NCBI GenBank assembly: GCA_965153355.1
Contig: OZ231126.1
Span: forward strand, 5,146,001-5,210,000
DNA from: Flaccisagitta enflata
Taxonomy: Eukaryota > Chaetognatha > Sagittoidea > Aphragmophora
DNA: 64,000 bases
Direction: 5' to 3'
The notes below the pieces were generated by a model that was not told where the DNA came from, did not search any database, and worked only from the letters and a program-made list of their open reading frames with translations. Shown here one piece after another: positions 24,600-36,903 of this stretch. Position numbers and translations under genes: made by a program. The stretch's first letter is position 1, and the number at the start of each line of letters is the position of its first letter.

Positions 24600-24775
24600 T
24601 CGAAAATACTATTTACACTTTTGAGAATTATAAATCTACAAAAATATCAAAAATCATGCATTTTTGAAAACATAGCGGTCTTGGTATATTTAATGGCTAG
24701 CCCGCTATGTTTTTATTTTTTTCATTTTTCAATTTTCTATGCAAATTTATAATTCTCAGTGAATTAAGTATAACA
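24600..24775. repeat. Small inverted repeat
   Basis: GAGAATTATAAATCTAC and AAACATAGCGG are matched inverted by CCGCTATGTTT and AAATTTATAATTCTC. The surrounding 23.9-24.9 kb is otherwise AT-rich with no gene. Confidence 0.5.
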
Positions 24776-24889
24776 CCCTTTTTGTTCATTTTTTCTGATT
24801 TTTTCCCAGAACAAGCGCAGCTTGCTAAAAAAAGACTTGACATCAAATGAGAAGTTAAATTTACATTTCGGTGAGCAAGGGCAGTAATA

Positions 24890-25170
24890 AGGCTGGATAC
24901 AGGGCAAATGTCAATTGCCGGTATATGGGCAGGGTCAGCAACTTGCTCGGGCGTGAGGCTGATATGTTCAAATATCAAAAGAACTGCTGAATCTATTGTT
25001 ATAAGAATAAGGCGAAATACATAGCCACCCCTGTTGCGTACGGTTTGGCTGGGGTGGATATTCAAAAAGTGCCCAGGTATGTGGGCAGGGGTAGTGACTC
25101 CAAAAAGCCCAAAAACGCTTAAAAAGTGTAATTTTGTGACTGACAGACAAACTGGATGACCAACTGACTG
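24890..25170 (+). mobile_element. Two 5' fragments of the GGCCGGATAC element
   Basis: AATAAGGCTGGATACAGGGC at 24889 and AATAAGGCGAAATACATAGC at 25008 are followed by GGTATATGGGCAGGG and TATGTGGGCAGGGG-type sequence, then GACTGACAGACAAACTGG. The first appears to be interrupted by the second. Confidence 0.55.
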
Positions 25171-25439
25171 ACAAATTACAATCAATGACAAAATGTGCGC
25201 CTTGCTAAGAAAATGAATGAATGAATGTACTTCTGAATGAACTTATGAATGAACTCATGAATGCGGGCTAGCAGAATGTTCTGTTTCACCTGACACTCAG
25301 CCAATCGCTCATCAAAAAAATTCAAACACAAAAGTGCACTAAAAAGTTTTACTCACCGATGCAATGCAATGCAATGGACCGACTAAGCATTGGCAAACCA
25401 TTCAACTTACTAAATGGGTTAAGAGACACGCGACCTTCC

Positions 25440-25675
25440 CCATTGGGCAGGGGCAGTAGCGGTATTGGTCATGAAAAGCAAACCGAGTGAGGGAAAACGT
25501 CATCCGCAAATAAGGTAGGATAAACAGATACATCAGTTGTATGCGTGTGGGCAGGGGCAGTGATAGTAAATGCAGTGGGGACTGGGCAGGGGCAGGGGCA
25601 GTGAGTTCAAAAAGCCAACTGAGGGACGGGCCGACGGATTGACAAGTGGGGTGCTAAAGTGGTTTCTACTCTAGT
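25440..25675 (+). mobile_element. Degenerate GGCCGGATAC-type element
   Basis: AATAAGGTAGGATAAACAG, GCGTGTGGGCAGGGGCAG and GACGGGCCGACGGATTGAC are in the expected order. The 3' hairpin is eroded. Confidence 0.5.
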
Positions 25676-25695
25676 GAAGGCTACGTATTCTTTGT

Positions 25696-25699
<4 letters not shown>

Positions 25700-25735
<36 letters not shown>

Positions 25736-25896
25736 ACAAGTAAAAGATCGTTTTCAGAACTGTTCATTTGTTTCATGTCTGATGACTTACCAATGTTATT
25801 CAATCTCAAAATCTATTCCTTATTTCTTTCTTTCTTTCTTTTTTATTCTCTCCGTTTCTTTCTTTCTTTCTTTCTTTCTTACTTTCTTTCTTTCTT

Positions 25897-25935
<39 letters not shown>

Positions 25936-26004
25936 TTGTTTCTTTCTTTCTTTTTGTCTTTCATTCTTTCTTTCTTTCTTTCTTTCCTTTTCCTTTCTTT
26001 TCTC

Positions 26005-26036
<32 letters not shown>

Positions 26037-26070
26037 TTCTTACTTTTTCTTACTTTTTCTTACTTTTTCC
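25700..26070 (+). repeat. (CT)n and (TTTC)n/(GTCT)n microsatellites
   Basis: A 32-bp CT run and then TTTC tetramers (25826-26040) with an internal (GTCT)n block near 25905-25935. Confidence 0.95.
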
Positions 26071-26147
26071 GTTGCTTTCTTTCCAAGCGTGTTTGTAGAT
26101 ATCAATGAAAAAATTAATGACTGAATGAATGTTTGAATAAATGAGTG

Positions 26148-26282
26148 CAGCGGCGTAGGAGAAGGGACTTCAGGGACTTCAGGGACTTCAATTGAAGTCC
26201 CTGCTGTCAGGAACCAAAGAAGTAGAAAAAAAGGAAGAAAAAAAAGAAAAAGAAGGAAGAAAAAGAAGGAGAGAGAAAAAAA

Positions 26283-26338
<56 letters not shown>

Positions 26339-26544
26339 AAAAAAGTATTTTCTCCTATACCAGGCATGATTAGGCCCCATCCCAATTATGCAAGATATCA
26401 AAGAAAACATGAGTATGGTAGTAATTAGTATTGTTCACAATTTTCAAGAAAAAACTACTTATTGTTGTCTGTTGGGACACCCAATTTGTTGGACACTAGT
26501 TTGGTGGTTGAAGTCCCAAGAAATCCCGCTCCCCTACGCCGCTG
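26148..26544. mobile_element. hAT-like MITE with perfect 8-bp TSD
   Basis: The termini CAGCGGCGTAGGAG and CTCCCCTACGCCGCTG are inverted. AATGAGTG flanks both sides (26140-26147 and 26545-26552), the 8-bp target duplication typical of hAT elements. Inside are repeated AGGGACTTC units, a perfect palindrome (26182-26201), a (GA)n run (26288-26333) and no transposase. Confidence 0.93.
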
Positions 26545-27307
26545 AATGAGTGAATGAATAAATGATCAGAGGAATGAATGAAATGATGACAAACAGAAAA
26601 GAAAATTGAACATTAATCTGATACCAGACATGTTTGACGTATTTATGGAAAATCATGTCACAATGGAAAAATTAATGAAAGATCAAATTGAATAGTTGAT
26701 TCATGGATGTATGAATAGAAAAATGAAAATAAAATAAATGTATAATGAAAAATTGAATGAATATATGTTACAAAAAAATAAAATAAAAAAATAAAATAAA
26801 TGTATAAATGAAAAATTGAATGATTAAATGTTACAAAAAATATTCTTTCGCTTTTATACAATAGAGAAAAGAAAAAAACTTTTTTTCTCAATTAGAATGA
26901 AAAAAAATTAAGAAAATAAGCAAAAATGAATGAATTTATGAATAATAGTGTGGATGAATTCATACAAAATCAATGAATATTACTTAAATATAATATTGTA
27001 TTCATGCATTAATAAAAATTGATGAAATAGTTTCATATTTTAAAAAGATTTGTTAATTTCCCCCAACAGTCTATATTTTAATAATTAATTAGTTTTTTAG
27101 AAATATTTAGCTAAAAAATCAATATTTTGCATTAATCTTTTTTGCAATGTGATCAGTATACAATGCCTAAAAATAATTAACAGTTGATTTGCTTCAAATC
27201 AACAATTCATTTTTTGACCAATATGACTGGAATCTGACTGGCTGATCATGCTCCGTGTCATACTGTGTCAGCTTTTTCTTTCATTTTTAATGGATACAAC
27301 TAAAATG

Positions 27308-27757
27308 AACAAGGCCGGATACACGGGCCAAGACGGTGCGCCGGGCGTTATTAATTCTAAGACCTATCCATAGCTCGATAACACCAATCCCGAGCTCGAT
27401 AAGACCTATCCCTAGCTCTATCAGACCTATCCTGAGCTCTATCAGGCCTTTCCCGAGCATTATCAGACCTATCCCGAGCTCTATCAGACCTATCCCGAGC
27501 TCTATCAGACCTATCCCGAGCTCTATCAGACCTATCCCCACACCTATCCAAACTATCATCAGACCTATCAGACTTATCCCTAGCTCGATCAGACCTAACT
27601 GTGGCTGATTATTATAGTGGATGAAATGACAAGTACCATCGATGATGAACGAAATGAGTTTTCAATTGATTTCAAACATTTTCAGCTATTTTTCATTTGA
27701 GTAGGACGAACGGAAGGACGGACAGAACATCTTGTAGAGGTGCTATGGCGCATCTTA
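27308..27757 (+). mobile_element. GGCCGGATAC element, CTATCAGACC subfamily
   Basis: AACAAGGCCGGATACACGGG, CCAAGACGGTGCGCCGGGCG, then about 10 copies of a 21-bp CTATCCCGAGCTCTATCAGAC-type unit. A GATGAACGAAATGAG stretch, GGACGAACGGAAGGACGG and GTAGAGGTGCTATGGCGCATC follow. Confidence 0.85.
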
Positions 27758-27759
27758 GA

Positions 27760-27902
27760 ATCATCCTAGCATATATCTGAATCATTTCCAATGATTTTTG
27801 CTGCTTTTTGAGATTTTCAACTCGAGCGTGACGTGACCGACCGACCAACCGACCAACCAACAGACAGAGCCTCTTATAGAGGTGCTATGGCGCACCTAAA
27901 AA
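27760..27902 (+). mobile_element. 3' part of a GGCCGGATAC element
   Basis: TTCAACTCGAGCGTGACGTG, a GACCGACCAACC array, CTCTTATAGAGGTGCTATGG and CGCACCTAAAAA. Hairpin arms are AGGTGC/GCACCT. Confidence 0.75.
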
Positions 27903-28019
27903 GGGGATTGTTTTTTTGTTTTTTTTTTGGGGGGGGGGGGCACTCATTGGAGAAAGTATGGTGTGTCGAAAATTTTAGGAAGAGAATTTGTGCTCCGAAG
28001 GTTAGAATAATCTCTATGT

Positions 28020-28020
28020 C

Positions 28021-28095
<75 letters not shown>

Positions 28096-28156
28096 CGTTG
28101 TTGTTGTTGTTGATGTTGTTGTGGTTGTTGTTGATGTTGTTGTGGTTGTTGTTGTT

Positions 28157-28229
<73 letters not shown>

Positions 28230-28374
28230 TCAATCCTACCGCCAAACTTGAGACCCTGCCAACAAAGAAAAAATAACCACAAATTTGCCCTCTGGTTTCT
28301 TCAATGCCGAGAAAAAAAACTGAAGAGAGAGTTTTTTTAATTTTCGATACTACTAGAGAGTTACGTGAAAGAAA

Positions 28375-28436
<62 letters not shown>
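28020..28436 (+). repeat. (GTT)n and (GA)n microsatellites
   Basis: About 205 bp of GTT with GTC/GTG/GAT variants (28020-28228) and 57 bp of GA (28379-28435). Confidence 0.96.
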
Positions 28437-28438
<2 letters not shown>

Positions 28439-28536
28439 TCCTCACCTATCTTTCCTGTTTCTCTGGGTGAGATTTTTGAGGCGCGACACCTACAGTCGGG
28501 TTCTGAGGCTGCCATCTGCACGCCTGTTACTCTCTT

Positions 28537-28930
28537 TTTAGGTGCGCCAACGCAACTCTGTATGAGGCTCTGTCCGTTCGTCCGTGTGTTGGTCAGTGGG
28601 TCGGTCAGTCACGCCTCACTGAAAAAATCGCAGAAATTGGCATAAATCACTTTATTACTCAATAGTCAATTCATTCGTTTTTAGTTGCGGACACGCAACT
28701 CTATAAGAGGCTTTGTCCGTCCGTCCGTCCGTCCGTCCGTCCGTCCGTCCGTCCGTCCATCCGTCCGTCCGTCCGTCCGTCCGTCCGTCGCTCCGTCCAT
28801 CACTCTCGAGTTGAAAGCGCGAGAAACGCGCATTTACGATGCTGCAGTTGTCATTGAATGTGTGTGGGTGTATGTTATGCTTAGAAGCCATCGACCAAAG
28901 TCAAAGCACCGCTCATCGCAGTATGCTAGA
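28537..28930 (-). mobile_element. Two GGCCGGATAC-type copies (3' parts) with a long (GTCC)n array
   Basis: TTTTTAGGTGCGCCAACGCA at 28536 and TTTTTAGTTGCGGACACGCA at 28679 each start a minus-strand copy. The second has about 18 GTCC tetramers (28716-28795), TCACTCTCGAGTTGAAAGCG and an extended GATGCTGCAGTTGTCATTG tail seen also at 29626 and 5541. Confidence 0.75.
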
Positions 28931-29211
28931 ATGTGTATCTGCGTGGCAGAAGTCTAGGTAAAAAGTTTTATGATGGTCAGAAACCTCAAACCATCAGCAG
29001 CGAGCATATTTGTGATAAAAATTGAAGTAAACACCAACTCCTTTACATTTGGTTAACTCTCCTTGCATTTTTCATCTTTTTATCACTCTTAACGTTTCAG
29101 CTTTTTTGGTTTTTAATTGCGCCAACATTAAAGTCTGTGTGAAAAATCACTGAAATTGTCCAAAATCACTCGAAATTTCTCAAGACTAGATGCATAAACC
29201 ATTTTTCATCT

Positions 29212-29475
29212 CATTCATTCATTCATTCATTCATTCATTCATTCATTCATTCATTCAGAGAAATAAGAACGAAAAATTATCATTCATTCATTCATCATTT
29301 GTTTCACAACATTAGCATTCGAACACTCATTCATTACATTCCTCGTTCATTGTTATTTCATTCATGCATTCATTTTATTCATTCATTCATTTCATTCAGT
29401 CATTACATTTAATGAAACATTCATCATATTCATTTTATTCATTCATTCATTTATTCATTCATACATTCATTCTTC
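29212..29475 (+). repeat. (ATTC)n microsatellite and scattered ATTC units
   Basis: About 11 consecutive ATTC units (29212-29257), then degenerate ATTCATTC stretches. Confidence 0.92.
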
Positions 29476-29625
29476 ATTTTAGTCTCAAAAAGGATAGAAT
29501 ACTTCTTATGGACCTCATGATAGGGCTGTAGATGAATCTATAGATGAGACAAATGGGCAGGGGCATAATCCTATTCCACCCCCCCCCCCGCACACATATG
29601 TGGCAACCCAAGTGTGTATTTTCAC

Positions 29626-29770
29626 TTTTTAGTTGTGGACACGCAACCGTTTAAGAGGTCCGTTGGTCCGTCACGCTCAAGTCGAAAATGAAAAAAAAAC
29701 ATGCGCATTTATGATACTGCAGTTCTTATTGTGTGTGTGTGGGTGTATGAGTGCGTGGCAGGAGTGGGTG
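29626..29770 (-). mobile_element. 3' part of a GGCCGGATAC-type element
   Basis: TTTTTAGTTGTGGACACGCA, GGTCCGTTGGTCCGTCACGC and ATGCGCATTTATGATACTGC match the 28679 copy. Confidence 0.7.
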
Positions 29771-29942
29771 GGGCTGGGGTAAGGCTGAGGGTAGATTAAG
29801 TATGAATGAATGAACGTTTTTTATAAATGGATGTCTTTAATGAATGAATGAATGAATGGATGATCGACTAAATGAAAATAAGAGGTATCAGGAATGAAGA
29901 AAGACATTGAAATCGTCTGTTTTGCGCAATCTTAATGTTTAC

Positions 29943-30012
29943 GTGACGGACAGACCAACCGACCAACAGAAAGGCATGACCTCTTATATATGTGTTAGGA
30001 CGCAAAAAAAGT
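29943..30012 (+). mobile_element. 3' fragment of a GGCCGGATAC-type element
   Basis: GTGACGGACAGACCAACCGA, CCTCTTATATATGTGTTAGG and ACGCAAAAAAAG, with a degraded hairpin. Confidence 0.5.
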
Positions 30013-30077
30013 GCACAATGTCAAGTTTGAGTTATAGGACTTTACCGACTGGAAATGTGAGTCAAGGAGGGAGTGAA

Positions 30078-30635
30078 AGTCGCAAAAGCATTGGATGGCC
30101 AATGGTTCCAAATGCCACTATGTTAATGAATGTCAGAATGAATTGGTGAATGGGAAGTGGCCCCTGGTACTGGAGAAACTAATGACCTATGCTTCAGCTC
30201 ATGAGGTATTGTGATGAATCTTTCCGCCTTTGGGGTTGAGATAAAAATTTCTGGGCTACAGTTTGAGACAAGAGACTAGCGTTGGGTCAAGAAGCTGGGA
30301 TTTTGGCTATAACGTTGGGAATTGAGCCTCATGGCTGTGATCTGGGCCTCCAGTCTTAGATTTGAGACTTGAAGTTCGGGCCTGGGGCTCAAGGCCAGGG
30401 GACTTGGGCCTCAAGGCTAGAAATTTCATCTCAGGGCTGGGATTTGTGCCTTGAGGCTGTAATTGAGGCTTTTGGGTGGGAACTTGGGCTTTAGGGCTGG
30501 AATGTGTAGACGTAATCATAAGGTTTAGGATTTTAGTCCCAGGGTTAGGATATAGGAGGAGGAGGAGGAGGAGGAGGACGAGAAATTGTATATGTTTAAG
30601 CAAAAATCGTCAGCCCCTTTTTGGGCCGCTGCCCA
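30078..30635 (+). repeat. Second copy of the GCAGCGGCCCC module plus minisatellite
   Basis: AGTCGCAAAAGCATTGGATG, CTAATGACCTATGC, then degenerate GGGCTGGGATTTGAGCC-type units (30220-30550), a GGAGGAGGA run and GGGCCGCTGCCC. The layout matches 22596-23160. Confidence 0.8.
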
Positions 30636-30899
30636 ACAGGACTGATGAAATCATTTGAGTTGTTGTGATGAGTTGGAAACTTTGCAGTTAACAGACAGCA
30701 GCAGACACATTCATGTATCAAGACAGATGTTAAGACATGACTTACTATGTGGTCGCAACTATCTTGAAAGGGCAACAACCCTAAGAAACATCTTTTAAGA
30801 ATATAGTAACGACTACATTTGGTAGTCCTGAGCTCATTTTTTCTCTGCTTGACCCAGATATAAGCTATATCTTTGGGACTGTTTCAAGGTAAAACCCTA

Positions 30900-31190
30900 T
30901 TTTTAGTTGCGGACACGCAACTCAATGAGAGGCTTTGTCCGTCTATTGGTCTGACGGTCCATCTGACTGTTGGTCCATCAGTCTATAATGTTGATCCGTT
31001 GGTCCATAATGCAAGTCAAAAGGTTGAAATATGAGCTTTTTAGATGCTTTTTGGGTGCTTGTTGGCTGGAGGGGGGCGCAGGGTGGGGATGGGGTTTGGT
31101 TGCCCCTGCCCACAACGGCATTGTGAGCTCGCGGCACTTGTTTACTGCTTTGAAGAATTTCATGACTGCAATTAGCAAGAAATGACAAGG
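30900..31190 (-). mobile_element. GGCCGGATAC-type element, long variant
   Basis: TTTTTAGTTGCGGACACGCA, GAGAGGCTTTGTCCGTC, GGTCCATC repeats, then TTGCCCCTGCCCACAACGGC near its 5' side. A related 5' part lies at 31400-31664 (TGCCCCTGCCCACCCGTTCG ... GTGTATCCGTCCTTGTTTC). Confidence 0.7.
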
Positions 31191-31784
31191 GAGAATGTGT
31201 TCTCCTCATTTTTTACCTAAACGAGCCCGCTGCCGATGGTTTTTGGTCACTGAGGGTCATGAAACTTGGCATCTTGTTTTTATTAACGTATATCAACATG
31301 CGCACATGCTGCAATCAGGGGTCTGTAAACTTTGGTCAATTCCTGCTAAGCGTTAGTGTATGTTAGTGTATGGGAAGGGAGTTGGTGTGTTGGTGTGAGG
31401 CTGGGGGTTAGCTGCCCCTGCCCACCCGTTCGCAACGATATTGTGACCCCGCGTCACTTGTTCATCCCGTTTTCCATTGTGTTTAGTAGCACAGTAAGCT
31501 TTTGATGAGTGTCAGAGCTGAGGATAGGTTTCATAGAGCTTTTTAATAGTTATAGATTTTAAGACAGGGTTGCGGGCATAGAGGTGAGGACATAGAGGCT
31601 CTGATAATAAACAAAGCAAGGGGCATCATCATGCATCTTGGCCCGTGTATCCGTCCTTGTTTCATCTCGGTGTTCCTTGACTTCTCTCTCCCTCCGGACA
31701 AGAAACCCTAAGAGAGACTATGTTCGTCGATCTGTCGGTTCGTGGATCAGTCGGTGATAATTAAGTCCACGGGTTTAAAACGCT

Positions 31785-31894
31785 ATTGATACCCCGGGTT
31801 ACTTTTCTTTCTCTTTTTAATACCATTTTCTTTCCCTTTCCTTTTCCCTCTTCTCTCTCCATTTCTCTTTGTCTCTCTCTCGCTCTTTTTTTTT

Positions 31895-31930
<36 letters not shown>

Positions 31931-31931
31931 T

Positions 31932-31981
<50 letters not shown>

Positions 31982-32110
31982 ATCCTTCCATTCTCATCTC
32001 ATTTAGTCACGATAAAGAAGAAATTGAAGATGGCGGTGAGCTAAGGAGGATGAGGAGGAGGATGAGGAGGAGGAGGAGGAAGAGGAAGAGGCGGTCAAGC
32101 TTCTTTTTTT
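31785..32110 (+). repeat. Pyrimidine tract with (TTTC)n and (TC)n, then GGA-rich segment
   Basis: TTTC tetramers (31890-31935), TC run (31938-31979) and a GAGGAGGA segment near 32050. Confidence 0.9.
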
Positions 32111-32739
32111 TTTTTTGGTTGACCGGATCAGACTGCTGAGGGGCCGTTGAGATGAGGAGAGGGGGGAGAAAGTTAGGGAGGGGGGCAGGGGGCGTACCTG
32201 AGGGCGGCTCACTTTGAGGGAAGACGGAGTGAAAAGCCATGACCTTGATCTCTGCCTCGAGTTTTTTCTTTCTTTTTTTGGTTCCAATGCGGCATGGGTA
32301 CAAGACCTATCCACACCTGTCCATCATACGCCCGTCCGTCCATCCCTCCGTCCCTCCGCCGTCTGTCCGTCCCGCCGTCCGCATGTCGCGTCCTTCCAAT
32401 AACCTCGCGAATGTCGTGATGAGTTGCCCTAATTACAATCTGATAGGGCTTTATAGATGCAGTCTCTCATCTCTTTAAAATAATTAAGATTTAAGCCTAA
32501 ATTAAGGCTTAGGACGCAGTGCATGGGAAGAAGAAATTTCCAGCGTCATCACAATTTTTTAAATATTTTTTGTAATAGTTTTCTTTAAGAATTTTTTATG
32601 AAAAAAAATTCATTCAGTGTTGAATTATAGATTTTTGCATAAATGATCTCTGAAACACAGATTTGATGTACATGATATATTGAGAAAAGATAGAAAAAAG
32701 AAGATTTTTTACAGAAAATTATATTTTGTCATCTCACTC

Positions 32740-32895
32740 CTGTTGGGTGAAATTATATCATTGCAGGGAAATAAAGAAATTTGCATTTCCAAAAACATGG
32801 CCTCATTCTGAAAACATATAAGAAAAGGGCCATGTTCTTAGAAATGCAAAATTGTCTTCACTAAGGCCGTAATATAATTTCACCAAACAATGTTC
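32740..32895. repeat. Short fold-back sequence
   Basis: GGTGAAATTATATCATTGC is matched inverted by GTAATATAATTTCACC, with ATTTGCATTTCCAAAAACATGG / CCATGTTCTTAGAAATGCAAA inside. The rest of 32480-33150 is AT-rich without a gene. Confidence 0.55.
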
Positions 32896-33373
32896 TGAAA
32901 ATTTGTTCACCATTTTTCTAAAGAATTCAAATATTTAATTGTTAATTCTGATCGTTATGAAACCATAGTGAGTATTCTGAGTTGAAAAACATTGTTAAAA
33001 CACCTTATACATTATATCAAAAATACTGAATTGAAATATCGATAACATTTTCTAGTGGTAAATCTATATCACAAGCAAAAAGTAAAATGAAACCAAAATT
33101 TCCTGTTCCAGTACACCATGACGTAGTCACTCCTTGTAAGAAGCTGCGTCATTAGATTTCAGCGCATCTCCACGCATTCCTACCATCGGGCATTTTCTCC
33201 GTCCGTCCGCCCGTTCAGCCATCGCGCATGCACCGCGTTCTTCCAATCCCCCCCTCATTCTCGCTACGATCTCATTTCCTGGCTTCACTCTTCACTTCGG
33301 TCACTGGTCAGTAGTCACTGACCCACACGACACCTCGCCTCTGTCTCATCATTGCTGTCTCGAATATTCACTA

Positions 33374-33951
33374 CAGTATGTTTATTCTCAAACGAAACAA
33401 AAAATGACGGCATAAATCCAAGACTAATAAAGGTAATCAAATTCTGCAAAAAGTACCTGAAAGAGTATGTTCTGGCATTTATTTGTGCAAAATCTTAGCC
33501 TTTGGGGTCAAATAGTTTAGCTTGAATCTGAATTTGAAGAAAAAAGATGAATTGTTATGAGTTACTTTTTTCTACTGGAGACAAAGGATGAAATTTTGCA
33601 ATTTTGCGATTTTTTCAACAAAAATGGTAATTGTTTATCTTAAATGGCAATGCATATGGTATCTTTTATAGCAGATAAGATTTTTCCTGCTATCTGGTTT
33701 AATTTAACTAAAAAATGTCAAAAAAAATTTTTTATGGACTGAAATTAGAAGAACATTAAGTGATATTGTGATTTTTACAATTTTGCTTTAAATGCGGATT
33801 GAAGCTAGACTAATTGAAATTTAAGGCTAAAATTTAGTACAAACAATTGCCAAAACATACTCTTTTAGGAACTCTTTTTGGAATTTGATTATCTCAATTT
33901 GTTTTGGATTTATGTCGTCATCTTTCGTTTCATTTGAGAATAAACATACTG
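33374..33951. mobile_element. Tc1/mariner-type MITE (TA-flanked)
   Basis: CAGTATGTTTATTCTCAAA and TTTGAGAATAAACATACTG are terminal and flanked by TA on both sides. The arms continue past GAACATACTC-type motifs to about 33480 and 33846. Size is 578 bp with no ORF. Confidence 0.8.
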
Positions 33952-33962
33952 TATCTGTCAAT

Positions 33963-33964
<2 letters not shown>

Positions 33965-34019
<55 letters not shown>

Positions 34020-34039
34020 TCTCTCTCTCTTTCTCTTTC

Positions 34040-34070
<31 letters not shown>

Positions 34071-34172
34071 GGCTGTCTGTCTGTCTGTCTGTCTGGCTGT
34101 CTGGCTGTATCTTTATCTTTCTGTCAATTGTTTTTCTCTTTCTCTTTCTCTCTTTCTCTTTTTCTCTCTTTC

Positions 34173-34240
<68 letters not shown>
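33965..34240 (+). repeat. (CT)n/(GTCT)n microsatellite
   Basis: CT runs flank a (GTCT)n/(GGCT) block at 34040-34110. Confidence 0.95.
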
Positions 34241-34384
34241 CTCTCTCTCGGTCCTGTTTAGCAAAACCCCGAGGGTCTCTCCGCCACGCCGCTCTTCTAG
34301 GTCGGTCGACTACCCGATCGCTGCCGGTGTATTCTTCGGCTTATACGCGCCAGTGTGAACTGCCGGTGTGTGCACTGCCGGGGA

Positions 34385-34898
34385 CGGGTGTGTCAATATG
34401 CAAAAGGTTTTTTGATAAGACCATCAACATCAAACAGCATAAGATATCAAATTCTAAGATCTTTAGTGTTTTTATTTTATCAAATTTCATTCATCTTCCA
34501 TTTTTTTCAAAACCCCTTTTTAGACGCTAATTTGTTTATTGCTGTATTGATGATTTTCTATCAATATCATTGTTACTGAACTTAATCAGATTCAACACAT
34601 AACTATCTTGATGCTAATTTAAGTTGCAACAAAGTAATGGTTGTTTATTTATCACCAAAGTTGTATAAAGAGACAATAACCAATCTTTTCTGTAGAAGTT
34701 ATGAGTCTTATTTTCACCAAAACTCAGTGCAGATGCTGGAAATATATATATTTTTGACAATCTTTTCCTGCGCTAAAAAAACGGAAGATGATGGAAATTT
34801 GAAAAAATAAAAAATGCTAAAAGTTTTAGAATATTTTTGTTTACACTCCCTGATGTTGATGATCTAATCAAACATACTTTTGCATATTGACACACCCG
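34385..34898. mobile_element. Fold-back element, CGGGTGTGTCAATATGC termini
   Basis: CGGGTGTGTCAATATGCAAA and its complement TTTGCATATTGACACACCCG bound 514 bp. Outside them GCCGGTGTGTGC / GGGGTGTGC flanks are also partly inverted. A truncated copy (44330-44514) matches the left half in inverted orientation. Confidence 0.8.
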
Positions 34899-35059
34899 AC
34901 TGCCGGGGTGTGCTTTGCCGGTGACTGCCGCCGGTGAGGTAGGCCGTTTTGCAGCCAATGCCGCGGTCGAGGCTGGACAAAGTAATCTACCTTTTCATGC
35001 CTCTCGTAAATCGGCAGAGTGAAGGAGCAAAAAGGGCGGAGTGAGAGTCTATGTGTGTA

Positions 35060-35060
<1 letters not shown>

Positions 35061-35142
<82 letters not shown>

Positions 35143-35143
35143 C

Positions 35144-35205
<62 letters not shown>

Positions 35206-35318
35206 CCATGTATATTTATACTACGCTTTGTCGTAGTTTGTTTGTTGTTGTTGTTATTGTTGTTGTTGTCGTTGTCGTTGTTGTTGTTGTAATAGTTGTT
35301 GTTAATGTTGTTGTTGTT

Positions 35319-35368
<50 letters not shown>

Positions 35369-35390
35369 GGTTGTTGTTGTGGTTGTTGTT
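35061..35390 (+). repeat. (TG)n followed by (GTT)n microsatellites
   Basis: Two TG runs separated by GTGCGTGCCATG (35061-35206), then about 150 bp of GTT variants (35237-35390). Confidence 0.97.
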
Positions 35391-35997
35391 GAAAAGTTTT
35401 CGGCTTCATTTACGAGGAGAGACTTTTTATAGATTTTTATCATGGAGTTGGTTGGGAGGGTTGGGTGGTCCCTGATCCTGACATACTTTCATTCTTTCAT
35501 CATACGAGTCACTGCCCTGTGGATTTCTTCGCTTTTTTTCACCTTTTTATTCCGTTCGCTTGTTTGCTTGTTTGTTTGTTTGTTTCTCCGTTTGTTCGTT
35601 TCTTTCTTTCTTCTTTCTCTCTTTCTTTCCTTCTCCTTTCTCTTCTTCTCTCCTTCTTTCTTTCCTGCCTTCCTCTCTGTTTACTCGTGGATTCTCGAAT
35701 CTTATAATCCTAGACACCTCCTCATTGAAAGATGCAATTTTGCAATTTTGAGAAAAAAAGGGAAAGATTGTTTTGTTTTTTTTTTTTTTGTTTTTTTTTT
35801 TTCAATCACCGCACATATTGTTGCACATATCATAGTCTTCTTCACTCCAGCGATCTGTTGGTTGGTCGGCCTGTTGGTAGGTCTGTTGCCTGTTGGTCAG
35901 CATTTACGGGCGGTGTTTGCATTAATGCTCCTGCCCAAATTTGGCTTAATCATACTTGGTGACGTTTCATATGGGTCAGCTAACTACAATGATATTT

Positions 35998-35998
35998 A

Positions 35999-36081
<83 letters not shown>

Positions 36082-36125
36082 CTAACAGTAACAATAACAA
36101 CAACAACGACGACGACGACGACAAA
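35998..36125 (+). repeat. (AAC)n microsatellite
   Basis: About 80 bp of AAC ending in ACGACG units. The 36.2-36.9 kb stretch after it shows no repeat and no gene other than the presumed upstream region of the DIPK1-like gene. Confidence 0.95.
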
Positions 36126-36903
36126 CATTATTATTGCCGGAGGCCGAGGAGAAAAGCTCATTTGTTTAGGAGATGTCAACGACAAAGCCACTAACGCCCA
36201 TAAAAATTAACTATTAAGACAGAAGAACAGCGCAGTAGAAAAACGCCTTACCTGAAATAAAAGGGGAAAAAAGTAATGGGAAAATTTTAGGACATAATTA
36301 GGACAATTCGAGGCATTACAGGACATCTTTTAAGGAAAAGACTGCAACAAAATGAGCGAGAAAGCGTTAAAAACAGCGAGACAACATGCACGTCCAACAA
36401 ATGTAGTGGAGCCGTGTCTGAGATAAGAGAGGAGGTAAGAGAGGAAAAAAAAACTCAATTGGGGATTTCTCAATAGAAAAAAAAACATTCTGGAAATCAA
36501 GCCTAAATTAAGGGCGCCACCCCTGCCTCCGCCTCATATCATTGGAATAGGATAAAAGAATATGGGACCCTTACGTTTTTTATGTGAATAGATATGTTAC
36601 TCCTAAAACCAGACATTTGAGTATTTTTTCCGTCCATCGTTACCATTAGGCTGTGATTAGTTATCACTTATATGTTATAGTTTTGTAGGTATTTTCTAAA
36701 GATCTGTGATATTTTATATTTTCCTCTTGATTGTTAAAGATCCCGCTTTTTGGTCATTATTTGTTTTGCATATTTTGAAAATGTCTTTTGTCTCCTTTTC
36801 TCAACAGCCTAAATTAAGGACACATCGCGCTACCACAAAAAAAAAAAAAAAAAAAAACGAAATGCCTAGGACCGGTTAAACCGATCACCTAAGCGCCAAG
36901 ACG

